Source of the DNA: Sclerodactyla briareus
Taxonomy: Eukaryota > Echinodermata > Holothuroidea > Dendrochirotida > Sclerodactylidae
Length of the DNA stretch: 64,000 nucleotides
Assembly: GCA_026419785.1 (NCBI GenBank)
Contig: JAODTK010002076.1
Coordinates: 1 to 64,000 of the forward strand
Direction of reading: 5' to 3'
The translations under genes and the position numbers were made by a program. Positions 47,401-57,059 of this stretch are shown piece by piece (position 1 is the stretch's first letter; each line of letters begins with the position of its first letter). The notes under the pieces are model-generated. The model worked only from the letters and a program-made list of their open reading frames with translations, did no database searches and was not told where the DNA came from.

Positions 47401-50400
47401 AAGAGTATTTTAAGTATTTGCACACGAAATAGCAGAATTTATATCATATCTCAGGGCACCGTAGCTTTTCCGTGTTTGCTCCTGTTTCTTTTGCGATGTA
47501 ACACTACCAGTTTAAATGTTGAAAGCCACAAATTTTGTTGAATGCCTTTTCAAGATAGTTTTTGATTGAACGAATATGATATTTACGACAAGAGACCAAG
47601 AGTCTCCCCTGTCATTATACCACCTCACAAGTTATGAGCAATATTTATCAGACCTGTTTTTGTCCGGATGTTCTTATCCTAGTAGTTGAGAACATTGATA
47701 GGTGGGTTTTCTCTACATTTCCCTCTACACTGGCAGAGAGGTTGCTCTACACTGGCCGGGCGGTTGTTCTACATTGGCAGGGAGGTTGCTCTACATTGGC
47801 AGGGAGGTTGCTCTACATTGGCAGGGAGGTTGTTCTACATTGGCAGGGAGGTTGCTCTACATTGGCAGGGAGGTTGCTCTACATTGGCAGGGAGGTTGCT
47901 CTACATTGGCAGGGAGGTTGCTCTACATTGGCAGGGAGGTTGCTCTACATTGGCAGGGAGGTTGCTCTACATTGACAGGGACATTGTTCTACAACTATGC
48001 AGCGAGGTTTCTCTACACTGGCAGAGACATTGTTCTAAACACTGGCAGGTAGGTTATGCTCTACACTGGCAGGGAGGTTGCTCTACACTGACAGGGAGGG
48101 TCATTCTGAGCTGACAGGGACGTTGTTCTACCATTGCAGGGCAGGTGCTCACAACTCACGGCAGGAGAAGGTTGCTCTACACTGGCAGAGAGGTTGCTCT
48201 CCTACACTGGGCAGAAGACAATTGTTCTAACACTCCTGGCAGGGACGTTATTCTACACTGGCAGGGCGGTTCTCAAACACTGCAGAGAGGTTCTCTCCAC
48301 TGGCAGGGAGGCGCTCTACATTGACGGGAGGTTGTTCTAACACTGACAGGGAGATGCAATATTTCTACACTGGCAGGGACGATTATTCTACACTGGCAGG
48401 CGGTTGCTCCACACTGGCAAGAGGGAGCGTTGGCAGTCGCTACCTGGCAGGCGATTCTTTTGCACTAAACATTGAGCAGGGAGGTTGTTCTACACTGCCA
48501 GGGAGGTTGTTCTACACTGGCAGGGACGTTATTCTACACTGGCAGGGCGGTTGCCCCCCTTCAACACTAGGCAGAGAGGTTGCTCTACATTGGCAGGGAG
48601 GTTGCTCTACATTGGCAGGGAGGTTGCTCTACATTGGCAGGGATGGAGGGGTAAGGGGCGGGGAGGTCATTCCTATACTGGTAGAGAGGTTGTTCTACAC
48701 TGGCAGGAGGCTGCTCTACACTGACAGGAAGGTTGTGCTGAACTATATGGAGGTTGTTCCAACTGGGCAGGCAGGTTGTCCCTTCACTGTAGGAATTTGT
48801 TCTGCACTGGCAGAAAGGTTGTTTTATACTGGCAAGAGGTTTGCTCAACACTGCGGGAGGTGCTCTACATTGCAGGGAGGTTGCTCTACATTGGCAGGGA
48901 GGCTCTACATGGCAGGAGGTTTTTACAACTTGTGGGGAGGTTATGTCTATATGGTGAGATGTTGTTTTTCCACACTGGCAGTAGGCTGCTCTGCACTGAC
49001 ATGAAGGTCAGGGCTTCATTTTTACGGTGGGGGTCGTGTCCGATCGTTCCGGGAGACTGAATTCGAATGGCAACCAGTTTTTGACATGAGGTTGTCCGTC
49101 TGGACTACACTTCTCTCTTCAGTTTTAATTTTCAACCAGTCACATCTCGGTAACTTTCAGGCACAATGTCTGCATCCTCATTCTGGTGTTTCAGACAATC
49201 GTACACTACAGGACATAGAGAAAACACTATTTTTTGCCGCCCACACATCAGATAACGTTCGCTTGACAACAATGATTTTGTAGATCTGGTGTATGTACAC
49301 ACTCTATGTTAACCATGTGAAATGGGACCGAATTCACTGTAAATAACGTAAAATCCGCAGTCTGAAAACATTTAAAATCAGCAAATAATGAAACAGGCAT
49401 GTAGATGAGTTAATACAAACACATTTCACAAAAGATGAATCATGTTATTTGAAGGTGTCTTCAGATAATCACTTTTCTGATCTAGGCTATATGTGGTCCT
49501 GTACAAAATCATAGCAAGTCATAGCTTAGGCCAATGCGGGCTACCTTGTGGGAACAGTGTGAAGCAATTGAAAATCATCATTTTTGTTTTCTCATCTATT
49601 CACACAAAATCCAATTTGCCTGGGAAGAACGTTCACTATGGGCCAGAAAAATGTTGCCGTTGAAGGATTTGCCCTTTCGGCGACAGTCATGTAGCTCTGG
49701 GAAGGAAGCGGGTGATATTGCATGGGTGATTATCCCCAGGTACAATCTGGCCTAAATCAGTGAAAGTGTGTAGCAATAGTTTGCAATTGCAGTCGATTGG
49801 AGGAGGGGGTCAGGGAGACAACTTGGACCAAGAGGGAGCCTGTAACTTCTCCAGCAAATACATCCTATGTTAAAAAACTGGCAATGTTCGGGGGTATGAA
49901 TATTACGAACTGATTGATCCATTTTCTGAGAATCTCCTCCCCCCCATTTGAAAACCAAAGCGTAAATAAAGAATTGGTCTATTTTCATCTTTTGAACAAT
50001 GTGGCATTACTGTATGCTCCTCAATTGAGGAGCCAGAAGAGAACCAAAAAAAACAGGAAGGAAACAGGCCACGTATGAAGAGACCTCGGCAACAAAATTT
50101 TCAAGAGTCGTGGCTGTCAACCGGCCTATGAACCATGGCTATGAATGACATGACAAGGAGATGGAAATAATGTGTCTGTAAATTCTGTGAAAGTCATGGG
50201 GGGAATCTGATCCGGTCTGTGGTAGGGTGAGGTCCCATCGCGTTGAGAGCCTCCAGAAACATTTGGTAAGCCGTGGCAACATTTAGGCGGCAGAAAACAG
50301 AGAGAGCGCTCAATCTTGAACCTGGTACTTTCCGGTAAAACATTATTCTCTTCCGACAACCAAAATTGCAACACTGTTTTTCCTAACGGACAACCAGAAA

Positions 50401-50905
50401 AAAATCTAAAAATCAAGGCTTATTTGTACTAAACTATTTGGAGGTTGTTCCAAACTGGCAGGAGGTTGTCCTGCACTGGTAGGAATTTGTCTACACTGGC
50501 AGAATGGTTTTTTTTATACTGGGCGCGGGGGGTTTGATCTATAGACACTTAGTCTACGTTGCTGCAATACATTGATTACCAGATGGCCTCTACTTATTCT
50601 AACCTTGAGAAAGCTAATGACGGAATCCATACAAGTGAGAAGGGGGAAGAGTGTGGAATGGAAGAAAAGGGGATGGGGCATTCAGGGAACTCTAACAAGA
50701 AGTAGCCTGGTGTACAGTACTACAACAAGCATGGCCAGTATGGTCAAGTAGCAACTTACCTCACTTTAGGGTTGTTTGGCTCGATTATCTGCACCACAAT
50801 TCCATTCTCACAGTTGCGTCCCACCAGTTTATATGGGTGTGGCTTATCCTCGTCCTTGAAAACCAAGGAGCCGATGATCTTAGCCCTACATGCCAGGTTG
50901 GAAAT
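35352..50905 (-). CDS. Rel: Rel-class NF-kB transcription factor, partial multi-exon gene
   Basis: Four minus-strand exons in the right order encode successive parts of the Rel homology domain, the DNA-binding and dimerisation module of NF-kB/Rel/Dorsal factors that act in the nucleus downstream of Toll and cytokine signalling. In order they give HPYKLVGRNCENG, FESMGIQCVKRKEL, KAVRICFQAFLEDP, VAIVLKTPSYKDVNI, SLRRPSDEDMSEPM and the basic NLS NKRKRK. RRPSD and SEPM fit the Rel/RelA/Dorsal class better than p105/p100, and no ankyrin repeats are seen. Missing from view are the 5' exons with the recognition loop (RxRYxCEG) and the exon for the first half of the IPT domain (GGDE...LLCDKVQK). The gene spans at least 15.5 kb here. 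Introns contain minisatellites, a LINE remnant and other repeats. Homology is recognised by eye from family knowledge. The exon borders are read directly from GT-AG sites. Confidence 0.9.
35698..35721. repeat. GT microsatellite
   Basis: GTGTTTGTGTGTGTGTGTGT, in the Rel intron between the IPT and NLS exons. A similar GT run lies at 38478-38506. Confidence 0.85.
35795..35885. repeat. Degenerate outlying copies of the 43-bp minisatellite
   Basis: CATGATATCTTGAGCGTTAC, TGTGAGTTCATAG and CTTATGATACTTGAG follow the order of words in the 43-bp unit, but with many changes. About two units remain, 800 bp away from the main array. Confidence 0.55.
36515..36650 (+). repeat. TGCAATCTAGGGGTCTG repeat next to the 43-bp array
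   Basis: GGAAATGCTGTTTCCTGCAA, TCTAGGGGTCTGCCAAACGA and GTGGCGCTCCACTCCG match the copy at 7.6 kb. The 43-bp array begins 40 bp later. Confidence 0.55.
36691..37290. repeat. 43-bp minisatellite, about 14 copies
   Basis: The unit carries TATCTTGAAAGGTACTACTA and TGAGTACATAGGGTACCTTA. It sits in the Rel intron between the IPT and NLS exons. A variant unit (TACTAGTGTAAGCCCATGGG) recurs at 37052 and 37225, exactly four units apart. Many units have a GGTACC palindrome. Confidence 0.95.
37300..38190. other. Rel: Rel intron sequence
   Basis: Frames on both strands at 37590-38185 resemble no family and are treated as intronic. No repeat unit recognised. Confidence 0.5.
38195..38330 (-). CDS. Rel: Rel exon: C-terminal half of IPT/RHR-C dimerisation domain
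   Basis: Acceptor TTTTTCTCAG precedes VAIVLKTPSYKDVNI, and the exon continues SLRRPSDEDMSEPM and FTYIPVE before donor GGTAAG. This matches VAIVFRTPPYAD, LRRPSDRELSEPM and FQYLPD of RelA, the final strands of the immunoglobulin-like dimerisation domain. The exon starts in phase 0 exactly at the VHRQ/VAIVF junction used in vertebrate Rel genes, so the intron position is conserved. It has 45 complete codons plus one base and is open throughout. Confidence 0.93.
38680..39780 (-). mobile_element. Non-LTR retrotransposon (Jockey/CR1-like) remnant
   Basis: Two minus-strand pieces fit a LINE ORF2. At 39600-39430 the frame reads VPTVIAADGAKAFLTKDKAN followed by DLNNHLALRLS, resembling the linker between endonuclease and reverse transcriptase (DG...KAN.LN.HF). 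At 38785-38683 it reads LLTKLFKESQDAG and then DSCVTPLYKKRDK before a stop, resembling the start of the reverse transcriptase (LFN.SL..G..P..WK...VTPLFKKGDK). The catalytic FADD box is not present, so the copy is 3'-truncated and dead. The two pieces are separated by an AT-rich insert with repeated ACATG.TGTAATC-like units. It lies in a Rel intron in the same orientation as the gene. Confidence 0.5.
38880..39310. repeat. AT-rich degenerate tandem repeat inside the LINE remnant
   Basis: Variants of GACATG.TGTAATC, TATTTATGTTGTGTT and similar words recur about every 30-40 bases. The block interrupts the coding homology of the LINE between its linker and reverse transcriptase parts. The copies are strongly diverged. 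Confidence 0.4.
40153..42162. repeat. 69-bp minisatellite, about 29 copies
   Basis: The unit runs through CACATCTGACATCGATTGGC, TCGGAGCAGCAAATAACCTG and AAATGTGAAGCTGGCTCAG. Two main variants alternate irregularly: TCGGAGCAGCAAATAACC and GTGGAGCAGCATATAACC. Single-base gains and losses are common, and one CTTTTTTTC insertion occurs near 41449. It lies in the large Rel intron. Confidence 0.97.
42345..42600 (+). mobile_element. Modular repeat element, head with one truncated module
   Basis: GCTAACCTATGGCCAGGAAA, ATATGAAATGTCTGAAAAAT, GCAATAGGGTTCCTGTACTC and AAAGCTACACACCAAATTTG follow the family order. It stops near CCTGACCTCAAAATAAC, next to the 69-bp array. Confidence 0.65.
43380..43800 (+). 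mobile_element. Modular repeat element, diverged internal modules
   Basis: GGGGTTCCTATAATCCCCAT, CTCTGGTGACCTCAATGACC, ACCAAGTATGAGCTTATC and AATAGGGTTCCTGTTCTC match module words in order. Head and tail are missing. Confidence 0.6.
43800..45760. other. Rel: Rel intron sequence
   Basis: The missing IPT exon was expected in the 38.3-46.9 kb intron region. I searched both strands by eye for GGDE, LLCDKVQK and DVHRQ-like words and found none. The minus frame 44733-45008 resembles no family. Confidence 0.45.
45760..46160 (+). repeat. ATGCAAATTAG-type repeat inside a Rel intron
   Basis: TATGCAAATTGACACATCA, GGACCTCCAGTGACCC, CCACATCCACCAAGATTATT and two more modules follow the same order as at 8.6-9.2 kb, antisense to the Rel gene. 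Confidence 0.6.
46864..47113 (-). CDS. Rel: Rel exon: end of RHR-N, with frameshift
   Basis: The acceptor CTTGCAG opens GFESMGIQCVKRKELKSSL, the counterpart of FQNLGIQCVKKRDLEQAI in RelA. The second half, in a different frame, reads LECKAVRICFQAFLEDPNH, the counterpart of DLNAVRLCFQVTVRDP. The exon ends at AAAAA before GTAAGT. The frame changes by one base at about 47030-47055, close to an AGGAAGAG run. In the first frame a TAA follows soon after. The exon length (250 bp) is one base short of what the two flanking phases need. I favour a one-base deletion error in the assembly because both halves are well conserved and the splice sites are intact. A real null allele or pseudogene cannot be excluded. 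The end (QPVL...NNK) matches the PVL...FDN position where vertebrate RelA also has an intron. Confidence 0.88.
47128..47225. repeat. ATTCATT/ATTTATT simple repeat
   Basis: TATTCATTCATTCAATCATT and following TTTATTTATTCATC units form a degenerate tetranucleotide run, 15 bp 5' (in gene direction) of the acceptor of the 46.9-kb Rel exon. Confidence 0.85.
47710..49008. repeat. 22-bp minisatellite, about 59 copies
   Basis: The unit is GCAGGGAGGTTGCTCTACAT plus TG. Copies from about 47775 to 47980 are almost identical. Beyond that they diverge, with AC replacing AT, GTTCTAC replacing GCTCTAC, and many small indels. It lies in the Rel intron between the two RHR-N exons. Confidence 0.97.
50428..50525. 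repeat. Detached piece of the 22-bp array
   Basis: TTGGAGGTTGTTCCAAACTG, GTAGGAATTTGT and TTTTATACTGG repeat, in order, a distinctive degenerate stretch of the main array at about 48740-48835. The fragment is a duplication of that segment about 1.7 kb away. Confidence 0.75.
50765..50905 (-). CDS. Rel: Rel exon: middle of RHR-N domain
   Basis: A minus-strand acceptor (TCTCTTCCCAG) opens a 47-codon frame, starting ISNLACRAKIIGSLVFK and continuing KPHPYKLVGRNCENG. This matches the HPHELVGKDCRDG region of vertebrate RelA/c-Rel, which lies in the N-terminal immunoglobulin-like DNA-binding half of the Rel homology domain. Two overlapping donors are present, GTGAGG directly after the codon for K47 and GTAAGT five bases further on. 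Only the first keeps the reading frame into the next exon, so I end the exon there. Using GTAAGT would give an exon reaching 50760 and a frame change. Confidence 0.88.
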
Positions 50906-50999
50906 CTGGGAAGAGATGAGACCACATGATGTAATCGAGAGCAGTCGACTGTCACTTAGGGAAGTTTAATGTGGTATAGGGGGTTAAAGTTTATTGGTG

Positions 51000-51165
51000 T
51001 ATGGTGTTTGTCAAAGGATCATCGGACGGTTTGTTGTCATGCAGAGACATGCGATGTGCAGAAATTAAGAGAAGTTTTTTTGATGAGCAGACGGTTTGCA
51101 GTCCAGTTGGATGAGAGTATAACTATTGTTGTGAACTGGCAGTGGGGTTATTGTGACAATTAGAA
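51000..51165 (+). mobile_element. hAT/ZBED-like transposase fragment
   Basis: The plus-strand frame 50969-51163 contains DVQKLREVF followed by SRRFAVQLDESITIVVN. This resembles the F.LQLDESTD motif near the start of the RNase-H-like catalytic region in hAT-derived transposases and their domesticated relatives (ZBED5, FAM200). Only this segment is recognisable and the frame soon stops. It is antisense to the Rel gene and lies just 5' of the 50.8-kb exon. The match is a short motif, so the call is tentative. Confidence 0.4.
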
Positions 51166-52114
51166 TATTGCTCAACCACTCTTCAAATGATGAGCCACTC
51201 ACGGAATTGTGTTGTTAGCAGAGCTCAGTACCTCGTAAATCTTTCGAGAGATTTCAGAACTGAAGATGATCCATTCGTGCCTCACACTGCATGGAATTTG
51301 CAGGCCGCACGGCTTGCCGATACATTGTGGTCAAACGGGTTCATGCTCATGGTCTCCGTGTAAGGGATGACTGCAAGATCATTACTGCCACAAACAACCA
51401 ACCCGCCGTAAGCCTTGGGAACTAGGAATGCAAGGTTTAGGTTTTTTACTACTCTTGTTGCAAACATTTATGAACAATCCGAAGCTGGTGGATCTGATAT
51501 TTAGCAAACGAAAAGCAGCCTATCCCAAAGGTTCTGGGGGGGGGGAGGTGGGAGGGAATAACAGGGAATAACACCATGAATGAATGAACATTGCATCTGA
51601 GAGGACTATGAAACGTTGTGACACTCTCATCTTGTTGTTGTCAGAAATAGGGCAACCTACTTAGTCAGAACCCCCCATGAAGTTTGGGTCAGTAATGTTC
51701 AGTTGAGCTGATATGAGTTGAATCGGACAAGCAGCTTGGTACCAGGTATATGGGCAATACAAAATGATTGTGGCCTCATTAGTGAGGCCACAACAACCTT
51801 TTTCAAAGGTGCTAAAGGGTTTTTGATTTTGTGTTGTTGCACGTTTTACGAATTTGTCTTTTCAGGTATTGGCGACACCGGTGGCAAGCATCGCCTGATC
51901 CCTGATGGGAGGGATATGTTAGTGATGGTGGAAGGAAAAGGAGAATGACATCAATTGCCTTGCTTCAGACAAAGGAAGTCAGCAAGTCAAGTATAGTAAT
52001 TAAATTACATTTATTATAGGCTTATTCACAAAGTTCTAGTTCTAACGCTTCACAAACTGAGCCTGCAAATACAAGAATTACATGGAAACAGTAAGGCGAA
52101 AGCTTAGGTGATTT

Positions 52115-53160
52115 CTTGGAATCTTTCTGACAACCTGTAGCCAGACACAACGACAAATGGAAGAGTTACCAGGCTCATTGTGGGAAACATATTGTCTGAA
52201 AAATTTCACATATTCCCCAACCAACCAATAGGGTTCCTATATTCTTGATAAGATAGCGACACAATAATTTCAAGGATTTGAGACTTGGCCCTTCTGGGTA
52301 CCTCAAAACAATAGGGTTCATGTACTCATCATGACCTCTGACTGACCTTAAACATGTAGGGTTCATGTACTCATCATGGGGAACACACATACCAAGTATG
52401 AGCTTCACCATTCAGGTGGGGTCGAGTAATCGTGTCAAAGCCTTAATTGGCCAAAAAATGACTTTTCAACAATTTATTTTTTTGGTTTTTGACCAAAAAA
52501 TTCACCCCCGACCCATACCGGAAACTATAGGGTTCCTGTACTCCCCGTAAGAGAGAGACATACCAAATTTGACCCCGATCGGACCAACCATTCTGGCATT
52601 AACGTGTCCACAAGGTTTTCAGACTTTGACCTCCTGGGACTCAGATGACCGCTGACCGGACCCCAAAAACAATAGGGAATTTTTCATGTACGCATCATGG
52701 GGAACACACATACACGGATGAGCACCATGTATCCAGGTTGGGGTCGAGAATCGAGTTATCGTGTTGTTCACAAGCCACAATTGGCCAAATATTGACTCTT
52801 TACAATTTTTCTATTCTTTGACCAAAATTCACCCACGACCCATACCAGAAACAATAAGGTTCTGGTACTCCCCATGGAAAGCTACACACCAAATCTTGAA
52901 CCGGATCAGACCAATCATTCTGGACTTTCATGTTCACAAGGTTTAGACTTTGACCTTGGACCTTCAGATGACTCGACCGGACCCAAAACAATAGGGTTCA
53001 TTGTACTTAATCAGGGAACACACATAAACAAGTTATGAGCTTCATCAATCCAGCTGGGGTCGCGTATCTGTCACAACCAGCGTTACATACACCATACATA
53101 CCAGCACCACTGTCATGAGCATGACTGCATAGACTCCGTTCAAGTAATAATAAAGGAAAG
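52115..53160 (+). mobile_element. Modular repeat element, full-length copy with about 3 modules
   Basis: The head (TCTGACAACCTGTAGCCAGA) leads into modules with TCATGTACTCATCATGGGGA and AGGTGGGGTCGAGTAATC. The tail is ATGACTGCATAGACTCC, CAAGTAATAATAAAGG. All copies in this window lie on the plus strand. Confidence 0.75.
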
Positions 53161-53934
53161 TTTTCAGCGTCTCTTAAAAAAGTAACAAATGATTCAAGAT
53201 CACAAGCCCTGTGCTGCCTGCCACTGGTGGCATTATCGTCCAGCTGTAACAGCATGGATAATTTCTTGGATCATCCCCCACCTCCTAAATCTGGTGTGTT
53301 ATAATTATCTCTGATTTTTGATAGCGAATTCTCATAAAGTCTCTGCGATCGACAACTAAGTAAGTAGTTATACCGATTCAGGAGTATTGGGAGTAACCTA
53401 TTTTTTCAGCAGTTATTCAGGTTACATTCTGACAAACAGATTGTTAGCACCTAATTGAATAATCGAAGTGAATCCAATCCCTAAGTTGACCTGGTGTTAA
53501 GAGGCAATTCTGAAAGTCATACCTGTGTCACCACACGCCTGTTAATAGTTGACTTTAAGACATCTTTAGAATCATACTCCACTGGCTGTAACAGTGTCCT
53601 CTAAGTTATCCAACCATGTTTCCGTAAAGCAGCAAATACCAATTTGTGGAGGTGCATCAGGGATGGATTGAACATTAAACCAAACCAAAGTTGTAGTTCA
53701 CTGAAGAGGAATAATATATGGGAGTGATGCTAATTAAGTTACCAATGTCAACCACCATTCCGTTTTTCCGCCTACAGATGGAGAAAGTTCCATTAGTTAT
53801 AATTATCATTATCAATTATCATTTTGTGATTTCAGCACTGGAATCTTGGCTGTATGTCTGGAATTTTGGAGTATGGTCTGCCAACCGTTTGCAAGGGTGG
53901 GTAATCCTGAGCCCTTCAGGTCTATAACCAGTGT

Positions 53935-54055
53935 TGTAACGCGACTTGAAACTTGGGGTTCAAAAGTGCTGGTGACTTGGCAATAATATGAGTGACTTGT
54001 CCATTGACTTGTACAGTGATTGCTTGAATGACTTGACTTGCACCATAGTTTGGGT
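53935..54055. repeat. GACTTG short-word repeat
   Basis: GACTTG occurs about seven times in 120 bases, including TGAATGACTTGACTTGC. It is a degenerate short-unit repeat and not part of a gene. Confidence 0.6.
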
Positions 54056-54768
54056 GAATGCGACAATTTTCTGGTGACCTTTCTGGTACAACTCTGTTTA
54101 TAACCTCACTATACAGACTCGTAGTGTAGGCTGTCATAAGAATGTCACAGGAAATTGTTTGGCAATGACCAGGTGGGAGAGACCAGATACAAAATCACAA
54201 AAATTCAAATCCACAACGCCTGTGAAGCTTCAGAATAGCTCTGTTGCAAATAACCTAGGCTATACTGAGAGAATTAGAATCACTGCCCAGCCAAGCGATC
54301 AACTCTCATCATCATCCTGTTTAACGTCTTAATTAATCCACATCAGTGGAACGTCGAGACAGGTCATGGCAGGCTTCACAGAAATGGCCACCTCGTACGG
54401 TTACTCGTTAGCAGCGGGATGCGGGATTCCAGCCCTTGTCGAATCTTGGTGAAGCATACAGACAAGGTCTTTCTTGGTCTAACACATGGTGCAGTTTTCA
54501 GCAATCCCGTCTCAGGTACACTTGTCATATCCAGCCCTCACTACGATTTAGCAGTCAGGTCTTCTGACACAAGGTTAGACTACTGGAGGGGTGTTTATGT
54601 ATTACATAGTCATAAATGAGTCAGGTCCTCTGCCGTCTTCTGGTTTCAGGCCACATAGCCATCTCAGCATGAAAAAAGGCCATCTTCTGTCTATGTTGCC
54701 CAAGAGAGCAAAAGGGTTATGATACCCACTTGATGATCACCCATTTCCACACACCCCCATTGCTGTCA

Positions 54769-55380
54769 GAGATAAGATAGTGTTCAGAAATCTGTGTAAT
54801 ACACCTCACAACACTGGAGATCCATCAGAATTACAAGCAGGACAGTTAGATTACTGCCCACACAGAGATAGTGTTCAGAAATCTATATGTAATACCTCAC
54901 AACACTGGAAGATCCATCAGAATTACAAAGAGGACAGCAGATACTGCCACACAGAGTAGTGTTCCGAAAAGAAATCTATGGTAATATCTCACAAACTGGA
55001 AGATCATCAGAATTACAAGTAGGACAGTAGATTACTGCCCACACAGAGATAGTGTTCAGAAATCTATGGTAATATCTCCAAACATGGAAGATCCATCAAA
55101 TTACCAAGCAGGACAGCAGATTACTGCCCACACAGAGAGAAGTGTTCAGAAATCTATGTAATATCTCACAACACTGGAAGATCCATCAGAATTACAAGCA
55201 GGACAGCAGATTACTGCCCACACAGTGATAGTGTTCAGAAATCGTGAAGACCTCACAAAAGTGGAAGATCCATCGAAGTACAAGCCAGGACAGGAGATTC
55301 TGCCATTACAGTGATAGTGCTCAGAAATCATGTAATAGACCATCAGAATCGAACAGGACAGATCCAGATATCCAGTATGT
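54769..55380. repeat. 89-bp tandem repeat, about 7 copies
   Basis: The unit contains AGTGTTCAGAAATCTATG, CTCACAACACTGGAAGATCC and ACAGCAGATTACTGCCCACA. The last copy is degenerate. There is no coding frame across it. Confidence 0.93.
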
Positions 55381-55389
55381 AGTACTCCC

Positions 55390-56800
55390 CGAGTAACATG
55401 AGTAAATGACAAACGCTTATAATTAGAGAGAATACAGCAAGTCTAACATTGCAGAGAAGTGCAAGTCGCAGCAGCATGACAGCGCGATATTGCAAATATA
55501 TTGATGATTACCATGAGGAAATAGGAATAATGACAAGGCCAGTTCCTGACATGCTGGCGGAGAGGACCATGCTCTACACCACTACAGGAATATGCAATTG
55601 ATTCATGAAGCAAGCAGGAACACCACAACCGAATGGAAACAAAAGGAGTGACCTGTTCGATCCAGCAAACTATCAATTTTGTCCACATATCCTAAACTAA
55701 AACAAATGGTTTGGGTTGTATAGCAGATTCTAACATTAGAGACTACATTGCCATACATTGGCACATACAGTTATACATAACATGCAAAACACCACTCTTC
55801 TGTATGTGATTCCCGAGTTAGTTTAGTCCTTGTTTCACGCATATCCAGTGTATAAACTTCTCAAAAGCAGCTATAGTGAACCTGATTTCGTTTGTTGAGG
55901 AATTTGAATATGACTACCTTTGGACTAATTGAAAGAAAATAGTGCCGCTAAACATATCAGGTACATGGATCCGATCTCCGGCCTGCAATGAGTTCAAGAG
56001 ACGCGCTTGAAAAATCCCCAAATAACAAAGGGCCTTCTAGTACGTCTCAGGCATTATCAAAAACTTTCTGAATTACCCATGAATGTAGCAATTTTCCATT
56101 TACCTACGGTACTGTGTAAGATGTGTACGCCTGGGAATGATGAGTGTATTGCCACTGTAGTAGGAACCATGGATCATGAATGGATCTACCAGAGATTGTG
56201 TGATACCAACAATTGGTGTGGTGTGGTGGCTTTGAGGGGCTATCAGTAGAGAGATGTACATCCCCATACCCAGTCTTCTGGGACTAGGACCCCTTACCGA
56301 CTTCTGGGGAGGTTTCTCATCGCGGTCGAATTGTCCCCAGGAGGCCCCTGAGTTCGCCCCTCACAGGGGTACCTGAAAGCGGTGATTCCTTGGGCTTGGC
56401 TGTTCGGTTATCTCAGCACCGGGTTTCTCTCCATGGAGTTCAGGGGAGGTTGACTGGAGAGTCAAACAAGACAATAAATGCCCAGTTGTAGTTCTACGTA
56501 CGCATGCTCAACCCACAGAACAGTTGGGGGGAATAGACCAGATTCGGTCAGATCCCCCCCCCCCCATAGCAATATCGTACGGCTTATTTTTAAAAACTGT
56601 CACGACTAATTGAAGATGCAACAAATCATCCCTTGTTTTCGGATGTTATTTGTTGATAAGCATGGGGAGAAATCTGTAAGTTTGGAACAGTTATGGAACA
56701 GTGAGCCACGTCGATGAATTGTATGTAATATTTCCCCATTAAACCAATACCATACTAAATGAGCTGCAATCCCTGCAAAAAAAAACTTTATGGGCCTTGT
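55390..56800. other. No gene seen
   Basis: No exon recognised on either strand. A C-run lies at 56555. Upstream exons of the Rel gene could be here but their motif words are not visible. Confidence 0.45.
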
Positions 56801-57059
56801 TTAGGGGAAACACATTCAATTATGTCCATATAACCTCCAGTGACTTTGATAAGCCCTACCTGTTGTTCAAACTGTTGTACACATCCAAGTTATTTTATTT
56901 AAAATACAAAAAAAAGTTAGAAAAATCCCATGATTTAGGCAAATTTGACCCCCGTGATATTTGAAATTACCTTTGTGTTGATTAGGAATAACAACAGTCC
57001 ACATACACCCAATTTTGTTCAAATCCATGAAGTTAGAAAAAACCCAAATTTGAATATGG

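Noticed and set aside
47634-49060. Several overlapping open frames of 90-227 codons on plus
   Set aside because: They are products of the stop-free 22-bp tandem unit, exist in several frames at once, and have no start context or homology.
50760-50905. NFAT-type instead of Rel-type domain
   Set aside because: The LVGRNC, GIQCVKR and RRPSD...SEPM words together follow RelA/c-Rel/Dorsal and not NFAT. The basic NLS directly after the IPT domain also fits Rel.
51282-51467. Minus frame with PKAYGGLVVCGSNDL as a possible WD/CPSF-like exon or 5' Rel exon
   Set aside because: Resemblance to beta-propeller proteins is vague, there is no convincing acceptor, and it overlaps the region of the hAT-like fragment.
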